64,000 nucleotides of DNA from Ischnura elegans. Lineage: Eukaryota; Arthropoda; Insecta; Odonata; Coenagrionidae. The stretch is taken from the NCBI RefSeq assembly GCF_921293095.1, contig NC_060248.1, forward strand, positions 11,240,744-11,304,743, written 5' to 3'. The stretch's first letter is position 1. Every line of letters starts with the position of its first letter. Shown here one piece after another: positions 56,601 to 64,000 of the stretch. The notes under the pieces were generated by a model, which was not told where the DNA came from, did not search any database, and saw only the letters and a program-made list of their open reading frames with translations. Position numbers and translations under genes: made by a program.

Positions 56601-59600
56601 CTTAATTCCGAGCTGCGCCTCTGCATGGGCGTACCCAGCGAGGGGCAACGAACTGCCCTCCCCCCCTAGAAGCATAAATCGCAAAGGTCTTTAAGCAAAA
56701 TCAGTACTGAATTGAAACGAAAGTATTCAACAAATTTTCTTTAAACCCACGAAAAATGATATGCATTAGTATAAGATATATAATTAAAATAAAACTATTT
56801 TTTCAAGGAAATAATCTCATAAACTAATAAAGCGGTGTTATAATTCTCTTAAAATATTGGTTTCACTCACCTTTTCCATGCTAAAATGTCACAACTTGGC
56901 TTGCCCCCTCCCCTCCTGCGTACGCCCTTGGGTCTACAACGTCCATTGGATAAAATTTCACATTTGAGTTCATACGACCAAAAGGAAAACAATGAGGGGG
57001 ATAACAGATATAATCTTTGTTTTTTTTTTTCCTCCCAATTTTTGGACACCCTAATGTACGCGTTTATGTACCTAAATCTATCGACATACTACCCCGCAGA
57101 CCATCTCAATAGTCGTGTGACGGGGGTGTCAGGATACCAGCCATTACAAAAAAATAATTAATATGGAAATGCTCTAACGAAGTCCAGCCTAGTATTTATT
57201 CGAGTCTTCCATTGTTCGGGGGTAAAATTTCCATACCAATCCGTTCGGCAAAATATCACTCTTAATAGGGTAGTTTCCTTCATCAAAGAAAACGAAATGC
57301 ATTGAATGCGATTCGTTACCCGCCATTAGTGTATTCATAATATACAAATTACTTGGTATTAGAAATACCGGTTCAGGCGAATGGCAATGATCAATTTTAA
57401 CTGCATTTGAAAAAGGCCAGATTGGCGCCCATGCGATGCCACTCCACGTGACGTCTCAGGGACCTAGTTTCTATTCGAGTAGATAGGAGTTTTTCATCAT
57501 CCGAGATTACAAATGCACGCATGAGGCACAGAGCTCAGGGAAACATGTCTTAATAATCACCTATTAAAACTGGCTAAGGTCGGAAAGTTTTCCTCGTTTG
57601 ACAAGGTATTAATAATCCTCATTTAAGCCAAGCGCTACCAACTAGCAGGGTACTCTGCTACCTGCTAGCATCCTGCGCCGTATCAGCGCTCCAAGCCTCG
57701 CCCCAAGGTCACCTCACTTGCGGTAGCGGGAACCAGATTGACGTCACACGTAGTTTTCCCATCATTTATACTTACCCGTCGCGTTTTCGCGCGCTTGAAA
57801 ATTTTCACTTTTCATTTAATCGCGAAAAATAGATATCGACATTTAAAAATCTAAAAGCGTGAAATGCGTTCTCCAGGAGTAATAATCTTTCGATTAAGGC
57901 AAGAGAAATAATAGGAATCCACCCTATTCATTTATTCCGTCGGACCTATAAATAAAGTGGGGTTCTAATAAGATAAGTTCAACAGATTCAGGCTTCAATT
58001 GGTGGAAGTTAGACATATTTAAATAAATAAAAGATCGTAACACTTTTCCGCAAGAATTACATTAATTCTTGCGGAAAAGTGCTACGATCTTTTATTTCTA
58101 ATAAGATGTTCATCGTGTCGCTCTTAAAGATTTCTATTTTAATTGCTCAAGCAATGGAAGCCAATCGTGCTACCTACGAGTCTCCATCGTATCCCGGTCT
58201 CATTCGTACAAAATCTGCGTAACTCTTTCTGTACGCTCATTGCAGTTTTTGACGAATCGCGCACCTTTGCTTTGGATTTCATCGATATCGATAGAATACA
58301 AAACAATATAGATATATACCGAAATTCACGGATTTCTTCGCTGGATCCCAAAAGGTCGATACAACTCAAGGTGTGGCCGGACGAGTGCGAAATACTTTGT
58401 TCTGTATTTTACCTTTTCACCCGAAAACTTCCCAAAATCCACCAATATGTTGCCGAGTTGCCTAACTGTGAAGGATACGGCGAATGTGCACTTTCAACCA
58501 AATCCTTTTCACACTCTCCCTGTCATTAAGGTGCAAACTCTTTATTTCTTAGGGGGAGGGAATTGGCCCCAGAGCTCAAGAGAATTTTTTTAGTTTAATC
58601 CATTTTAAGTAATCGGATTAACATTACTTATCGATTAGTGTAAGGATTGATAAAATATCCCTCAGAGAGCCATAAAACTCACCATTTATCTTAAAATTTT
58701 CTGGGGGAGGGCCCCCGCACCTCCTGTGTACGCTGGCGAGTACTCTATAACCCAACCCCCCAGTATTAGTTGTGCCTAAAACCTCCCCCTAGCCTTAATT
58801 CCTAGCTGCGACCCAGCTCAAGTGCATACTCCTACCTGGATAGGGTGGTTTCCTATTATTTTTTTATTGCCTAAATCGAAAGATCATTACTCCTAGAGTA
58901 CATAATTCATGCTTTTAGATTTTCAAATGACAATATCTATTTTTCGCGATTAAATTAAAAGTGAAAATTTTCAAGCACGTGAAAACATGACGGCTAAGTA
59001 TGAATGCTGGGAAAAGCCCAAGTGATGTCATTCTGGTTCCGACTGCCACTGTGTGAGGCCACCTTTGTGCAAGGCTATCAGCACCGCTACGACGCAGGCT
59101 GCTTGTTGCCAAGCACGGCAGTATCGTAGAGTACCCTGCTAGCAGGTAGCGCTTGGCTTAAATAAGGATTTTTAATACCCTATCAAATGAAGGAAACTTT
59201 CCGACCATAGGCAATTTTAATAGGTGATTATTCAGAAATGTTTCCCTGAGGTCTGTGCCTCATGCATGCATTGGTAATCTAAGGCGATGTAAAACTCTAT
59301 CTACTCGTATAGAAACTAGGTCCGTGACGTCACGTGGAGTGGCATCGCATGGGCGCCAATCTGGCCTTTTTCAAATGAGGTTAAAATTGACCATTCCCAT
59401 TCGTCTAAACTGGGGTTTCTAAAACCAAACAATTTGTATATTATGAATAAACTAATGGTGGGTAATGATTCACAATCAATGCCTTTCGTTTTCGTTGATG
59501 AAGGAAACTACCCAACGCTATTTTCTGACAAGTCTGTACTCAGAAAATGATTATGGGAGGGCCAAATATGAGAGGAAATTCCTAATGGTGGGGAGGTTTA

Positions 59601-62600
59601 ACTATGAGAGCTGTCAGCAAAAATTTTGAGGATGGTTTTAACCCATTCACGCCCCACCTGCCTCTCCTACTTGGAGCAGGTTCACAGCAACTCAAAGACA
59701 TCTGCATGACGTGACCCATCCTAATTTTCTCAAAGTGTAAATTACCGGTGCAAAATTCAATAAAACAAGAAATGTTACTCTTTATCATTCGTAAGTGAAA
59801 AGTGTACTTCATTCTACGATCTTTCATTACTATGTTAAATAATTATGAATTTTTTTTATGGACAGCAATGATTGAACTTACATAAATATAAATTAAATAA
59901 AATTTGATTTTTTGTCCTTCAACAATATTGAGAATATTCAAGTAATTACCATTTTTCAAATTCGACACTGAACAACAAAGCGCTAAATAATCAATCATCT
60001 AAAAAAAAAAAGAGCCCACTTTTATGAAATGCTTACAGGTTAAGAACTCAAAAAGTTACTGAATACATATAAAGTTTGATTCACTAATTGATTGATTGCA
60101 GGCCTGTGCCCAGAGCTCAAGTCCAACAGAGAGTGACACAGCAGTCAATAAATACACAACAACGAGTGGCTCCACTCGCAAATCCACAAGTGAGCCCAGT
60201 CGCTCCAAATCCTATTCCACAACAGCAGCAACAACAAGCAATCAACGTGCAGCAAAGGACTGTACAGATTCCTGCAGCTCAACCTCAGCAGGTATCAGTG
60301 AACCAGCAGAGACCATTGCAAGCGATCAGGTTGCAACAAAAACCGGTGGCACAAAGGGTGGTACAGATACCAGCAGGATCACCAAAACCAGTCTCCTTCG
60401 CTCAACAGAGATTAGCACAGACAGCGATCCCACAACAGCAAGTCATCGTAGCACAGCAACAAGATGTCCAAATACCCTTTGCACAGCACCAGCAACAGTT
60501 TACATCCCCCATCACAACTAACCGAGAATTTCCACAGATCACCCCGCAGGAAGCAACTTTAGAAGATAACGTCAACACTGGCTTTGCCCAGGATAGTTTC
60601 CGGCCACAGGAGAATGCTGGAGTGTCCCAGGGAATCCTGAGACAGAGCCCTCAACCAGTTCAAAGAAAGAAGGTCCGAAAGCAGAAAGTCAAGAACATCA
60701 ACAGCAACACTGGCAACTTCCCTCGAGAACTGGTAAGACAGTCTGATGAAGGGACATGTTATCAACTACACACAAAAGTATCAGTAAGGCCCATAACCTC
60801 TATAATTATTCGGCAACCTAACACCTGTAATTATTGGGATACCTCACTTCCAATGGCAAATAAATTCGTAAATAATCAAAAAGTGGTGAAATTTTGCGAT
60901 CAAATGATGAGGGATACCGAAGAAATAGGTTCACAGAATTCCACTAATCCTAAAGCGTTTCCATTATGCTATGTTTAGCGAGATATTTTCTCACATGACA
61001 GTTTTATGCACGATACTAGGGAAGTTATCCATGGTAGAAAGATGAAACATAGTTCAAGGTGTTCCGCAAGGAATGCATCACTCTGTTTCTCCAATGCACT
61101 CACTTTAAGTTTAGCAGTAAAAGTTCATTCTCAGCAGCAGTAAAAAACCTAAAAATGGATTATTTGTGAAAGTTAAAGTAGAATTTCTCATTGTACCAAG
61201 CTGGAAAGTCACGTGGACAGCAGAGACTTCACCCACACACATATACTAGTAGCCTGCATCCAAACACAATATGTATACGGTTTCACTCTGCCAACAGATA
61301 GAGCGAATGCTCTGACAGAGAAGGATTCAGGTACCCTTCTTCATCCCCTGTCCTACTAGAGGTGAGGGCCAACAATTGGGTGCTTTCCTATTACTTTTTT
61401 ATTGCCTAAATCGAAAGATTATTGCTCCTTGAGTACGTATTTCACGCTTTTAGATTTTTTTAATGGCGATATCTATTTTTCGCGATTAAATGAAAAGTGA
61501 AAATTTTCAAGCGCGCGAAAATGCGACGGGTAAGTATGAACGCTGGGAAAACTCCCATGTGATGTTGTTCTGGTTCCCGCCGCCGCAATTGAGGTGACCT
61601 TGGGGCGAGGCTCTGAGCACTGATACGACGCAGGATGCTAGCAGGTAGTAGAGTACCACGCTAGCTGGTAGCACTTGGCTTAAATAACGATTATTAATAC
61701 CTTATCAAACGAAGAAAACTTTCCGACCTTTGCCAGTTTTAATAGGTGATTATTAAGGTCCCTGTGACATCACGTGGAGTGGCATCGCATGGGCGCCAAT
61801 TTGGCCTTTTTCAAATGACGTTAAAATTGGCCTTTAGCATTTGTCTAAACCGGTATTTCTAAAACCAAATAATTTATATGTTATGAATACACTAATGGTG
61901 GGTAATGAATCGCAATCAATGCCTTTCATTTTCTTTGATGAAGGAAACTACCCTATTGGGTGGGGGTGCGAAATGCTACAGGGACACTTGCTACTTTTTC
62001 CCTAAGCTATGCAGTCCCCTTTCTGGAGATAATTGGGTCATGCCCGTGTTTCCAACTCCCTGCAAGCCTCTAATACATACCTTCACCACATTTTCTGAGG
62101 CTTAGCCTCCTAAGGCTACCGCCATGGCCCTCTATCAAGTAAGTGTTCCCAAAGGTCCCCCACAGGTAGTACTTTCAGCTGGCAAACCTTCTTAGCTAGA
62201 AGTAAATTTGGAGTGCATCATAGCCACGTTTCCCAGGGTCGTTGCTTGCTCAATGTTCATAGGAAACTGGGAGTGGGGAAATTCTACGACTCTGAAAAGA
62301 AATCCTCTTCACCAAAGAGGATTTCTAGCTGGAAACACTCACTTCAGTCAGTGTAACCATCAATCAAGACAGGTTTAAAGTCGGGCAGATTTCAAAGACA
62401 ATTACACTCTAGTAATGCTGTCGACATGTAAATTACAACACAATCAAGAACAAAAATCTACGATGCTTCAGTTCTGTTTAGCCTGCATTTTACAAGATTG
62501 ATAAGATGTCCTCTTGAGTAAAAGATATGAGATTAAAAATCCGAGCATTTATCATATGTGCATTTAACTATCACAGCAGTTTGGCTGCATCAAAATAAGA

Positions 62601-64000
62601 TGTTGTCATGCTATAGGTTACCAAAGTAGGTGATTTTCTCCAACACACCCTGAAATGCTTGCAAGCACTTTTGTAGTCGCAACTGCGGCAAACACTATTA
62701 AAATGCCTTTCTAAGGCAAAATTTTACCCTGAAAAATGTGGAATATTTCTAGGAAAATAATGATATGATACGTTTCTGTGTTCTTCGTCATTATTTAGCT
62801 ATTTGTTTCTATACTCAAGAGTAAAAATTTTTTGTGCAAATAGTATTTACCTAACTTCCAAGATAATATGTATGTTACCTTAAATGTACCGAGATATGCT
62901 TCCAAAATTTTCCAATTTTTTTTCCATTAAGACGGAGGATGAGCAGGAGGATCAGAGGGAATGGGAAGAGATCCTGGCTGAACAGGCCCGGAATGCCAAG
63001 TACAGCTACTCGTCCACCGTGGAGGACGGACTGAACGACCAACTAGTCTCACGGCAAGAGACCAGGGACGGACTTCTGACGACGGGCTCCTACTCGTACA
63101 GTGACGGCTTCTTCCAACGAACTATCCACTACGAAGCAGATGAAAATGGGTTCAGAGTGACTAGGTGAGCTTCAGTTCAATATATGCATGTAATCCGCTA
63201 AGTTTCACATACAGTAGGAACATATAACAATCCAGTTCAGTGATACACTGCCAGTGGTTATAAAATAACTATCAAATCTTTTACGTCTTTTCACTTACCA
63301 AACGTGCCGATACTGATTTAAAAATATAGGACATTTTCCTTGAAACTCAAGTGATGTGAGTATCCTCCACATAAATGCTAGTTTTCTGAAATAATCACAC
63401 CTTTAATCTAACTCTACTTCACTCTCAATGATGATATCCATCACATTTATGTCTTCTCTTCATTTATTCATTTCATATTTTTGTTTAACTCACAGAATCG
63501 AGAGATGAAGAAGACTTAACAGATATTATTGGATTCCTTTCTGTAGACTAAAAATTGCCCTATAATTTAAATAGAATTACGTTCAGACTCAAAAAATATC
63601 AACAGTTCAAAGCTATTGTAAAAATTAAATAGCATTTTGAACACAATATCTTCATATATCCACAAATCATTGAAAACATTTACCAAAGTGGAATAAATAA
63701 TGCTATGTGTATGCAGAATAATTCACTGAAAATTTGGAACAGAATCACTCAATTTCACTCATTCCCCTATTCTGATGACATTTACAAACTACAAATTTAA
63801 CATGTGTAATTTCTTTTACAACTACCACAAACTCTCACTTAACATAATAAAGATACAATGGACAATTAAAATCACAGACTTTGATGAGAAAAATTAAATG
63901 CATCTTCAAGATAATAAGTTGACCACACACTGCTGATCCAAATGTTTCTCTCCTTGCAAATCCCTGGAGCAGACAGGAAATCGAAGCTATTGGAGATGGA
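53517..64000 (+). CDS. R&R-type cuticular protein gene, 5' and 3' incomplete
   Basis: Joined exons 53517-53689, 60102-60732, 62932-63164 and 63973->64000 give 355 codons without a stop. All visible donors are GTGAGG, GTAAGA or GTGAGC and all acceptors end in AG, with matching phases. The product has, in order, a hydrophobic signal sequence ending AGA, a Gln-rich region (residues about 12-190), a basic patch RKKVRKQK, an acidic stretch EDEQEDQREWEE, and a chitin-binding R&R domain (about residues 292-342). Proteins of this family are secreted by epidermal cells and bind chitin in the cuticle. The start codon is probably in a short upstream exon, as is usual for cuticle genes; the in-frame Met at 53538 would leave a very short signal. 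The RR-1/RR-2 subclass is not clear. Confidence 0.88.
53989..55335 (-). mobile_element. pogo-like DNA transposon remnant (1347 bp)
   Basis: The ends GGAGACCGGGGCAGGTTTTC and GAAAACATGCCCCGGTCTCC are inverted and flanked by TA (53987-53988 and 55336-55337), as in Tc1/mariner-superfamily elements. The motif GCGAAAACNTGCCCC or its inverse occurs about nine times: near both ends, and twice at the start of the coding part (54927-54941 and 54951-54965). The transposase core is deleted. Confidence 0.8.
54312..54899 (-). pseudogene. pogo-like transposase C-terminus with PHD-type zinc finger
   Basis: One frame (54696-54899) gives TDTDFMPSYFTDR and SPEDVRPFEKARPRKK, the usual end of the catalytic part of insect pogo-like transposases. 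After a frame change, 54322-54759 continues with a Lys/Gln-rich coiled stretch and a zinc finger: CTCIYC, then WVKCTRCKRWAHDSCI and FFVCLNC. Such a finger (C-x2-C, C-x2-C, H-x2-C, C-x2-C) at the C-terminus is typical of these proteins. The HTH and DDE parts are missing, so it is not active. A possible original start, MATGQVFEYDAGQVFAIE, lies just upstream at 54973. Confidence 0.7.
55541..56349. other. Intron sequence, nothing recognised
   Basis: AT-rich. Confidence 0.5.
56350..56623. mobile_element. hAT-like G-tract MITE, left end decayed
   Basis: The interior matches 24522-24826 in reverse, and the right end GAGCTGCGCCTCTG is kept. The left end (GGCGCCGGGGTTTGGGGG) has lost its CAG and GCAGC parts. 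Confidence 0.65.
56624..56930. mobile_element. GGGCGTACCC-type MITE abutting the previous one
   Basis: The ends CATGGGCGTACCCAGCGAGG and CCTGCGTACGCCCTTG are inverted. It starts exactly where the neighbouring element ends. The flanking 8-mers do not match, so one may have inserted at the end of the other with later loss. Confidence 0.65.
57265..57926 (+). mobile_element. Family A copy 3
   Basis: It has complete ends TAGGGTAGTTTCCTTCATC and GGAATCCACCCTA. It splits CTCTTAAT of the CR1 copy, and a TA duplication is plausible. Confidence 0.72.
57975..58097. mobile_element. 123-bp hairpin-tailed insert with 10-bp duplication
   Basis: The repeat CTAATAAGAT lies immediately on both sides (57965-57974 and 58098-58107). 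The right two-thirds form a near-perfect hairpin: arms 58025-58059 and 58063-58097, 35 bases each, one mismatch and a 3-base loop. The left about 50 bases are unpaired. No known family recognised. Confidence 0.7.
58535..58815. mobile_element. hAT-like G-tract MITE, decayed
   Basis: The interior blocks AATCCATTTTAAGTAATCGG and CTCAGAGAGCCATAAAACTC match the 24522 family in reverse. The right end is GAGCTGCG-like but altered to TAGCTGCGACCCAG. The left end is lost. Confidence 0.55.
58841..59514 (-). mobile_element. Family A copy 4, opposite orientation to copy 3
   Basis: It begins TAGGGTGGTTTCCTATT and ends GATGAAGGAAACTACCCA. It forms a long inverted pair with 57265-57926 across about 0.9 kb. 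Confidence 0.72.
60102..60732 (+). CDS. Cuticle gene exon: Gln-rich region
   Basis: It follows TTGATTGCAG and ends before GTAAGA. One base completes the split Arg of the previous exon, then 210 codons. About a third of the first 130 residues are Gln. VQIP occurs three times, in a repeat of about 34 residues (VQIPA..P..VS..QQR). The C-terminal third has FPQITPQEATLEDN, RKKVRKQKVKN and ends FPREL. This part is likely disordered. It is about twice the size of the R&R domain it precedes. Confidence 0.88.
60733..62931 (+). other. Cuticle gene intron of 2.2 kb
   Basis: It is bounded by GTAAGA and CAATTTTTTTTCCATTAAG. It contains family A copy 5 and otherwise nothing recognised. Confidence 0.8.
61377..61956 (-). 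mobile_element. Family A copy 5
   Basis: It begins near GGGTGCTTTCCTATTAC and ends GATGAAGGAAACTACCCT. ATTGGG occurs at both edges and may be a target duplication. It lies inside the intron between the Gln-rich and R&R exons. An internal deletion removes part of the segment around GCATGAGGCACAGAGC. Confidence 0.7.
62932..63164 (+). CDS. Cuticle gene exon: chitin-binding R&R domain
   Basis: It starts in phase 0 and ends with a split Arg before GTGAGC. After TEDEQEDQREWEEILAEQAR come NAKYSYSS, QETRDGLLTTGSYSYSDG and RTIHYEADENGF. These are the conserved parts of the R&R consensus (G-S-Y-S-Y, D-G, Y-x-A-D, G-F). The Pro of the usual PDG is absent and the domain reads S-DG-FF instead. Confidence 0.92.
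63165..63972 (+). other. Cuticle gene intron of 0.8 kb
   Basis: AT-rich, bounded by GTGAGC and CCTGGAGCAG. The acceptor is inferred. Confidence 0.55.
63973..64000 (+). CDS. Start of the next cuticle gene exon
   Basis: After TCCCTGGAGCAG the bases complete the split Arg and continue QEIEAIGDG in frame to the window edge. The tail QEIEAIGDG after GFRVTR looks like a natural continuation. An alternative acceptor four bases downstream (ACAG) gives a different frame and is less attractive. Confidence 0.55.

Larger units (their letters stand above)
57075..58480 (-). pseudogene. CR1-like copy interrupted by two insertions
   Basis: The 3' block (CTCAATAGTCGTGTGACGGG), the untranslated region and a shifted reverse transcriptase tail continue across a family A MITE (57265-57926) and a 123-bp hairpin insert (57975-58097). 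The reading frame is broken throughout. Confidence 0.7.
53690..60101 (+). other. Cuticle gene intron of 6.4 kb filled with mobile elements
   Basis: It is bounded by GTGAGG and ATTGATTGCAG. It holds the pogo-like element nested in an older MITE, two adjacent G-tract MITEs, an interrupted CR1 copy, a decayed G-tract element and two family A copies in opposite orientation. No coding sequence on the gene's strand was recognised inside. Confidence 0.8.

Noticed and set aside
58143..58529. 128-codon plus-strand frame
   Set aside because: It is antisense to the CR1-like reverse transcriptase relic.
60096..60521. 141-codon Ser/Thr-rich frame overlapping the Gln-rich exon
   Set aside because: It is the shifted frame of CAG/CAA-rich sequence and lies inside a well-supported exon in another phase.

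Overview
The window is nuclear DNA from an arthropod, most likely an insect. It is AT-rich and intron-dense, and it carries CR1/L2-like and RTE-like retrotransposon remnants, Penelope-like repeats, tRNA-derived SINEs, and hAT, pogo/Tigger and PIF/Harbinger-type short elements. The only gene I can build with confidence encodes a cuticular protein with an Rebers-Riddiford (R&R) chitin-binding domain. I cannot fix the species from sequence alone.

Layout. From 1 to about 53.5 kb the window is mostly intergenic (or the first intron of the cuticle gene) and is packed with degraded mobile elements. The exceptions are one candidate internal coding exon on the minus strand (33129-33374) and one short open fragment of unknown origin (15391-15672) that a short transposable element has split. 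From 53517 to the right edge lies the cuticle gene on the plus strand: exons 53517-53689, 60102-60732, 62932-63164 and 63973->64000. All junctions are GT/AG with matching phases. The exon carrying the initiator Met is upstream and was not found, and the 3' end lies beyond the window. Its 6.4-kb intron holds a pogo-like transposon inserted in an older short element, then a CR1 copy broken by two further insertions.

Mobile DNA. At least twelve short G-tract elements have CAGNGGCG-type ends, and the best copies have exact 8-bp target duplications, which points to hAT. Foldback elements with AGGCC...TACACGG ends and TTA/TAA duplications point to PIF/Harbinger. They share a central palindrome even where their arms differ. 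Several loci carry a hammerhead-ribozyme-like core (CTGANGA, stem, GAAAC), mostly in inverted pairs, as expected for pseudo-LTRs of Penelope-like elements. Two of them also keep a CCAAT-CCAAT-TATA promoter block about 40 bp upstream of the ribozyme core. Nested insertions with target duplications give a readable order of events in three CR1 copies.

I saw no ribosomal RNA gene, no convincing functional tRNA gene, no CRISPR array and no bacterial-style operon.
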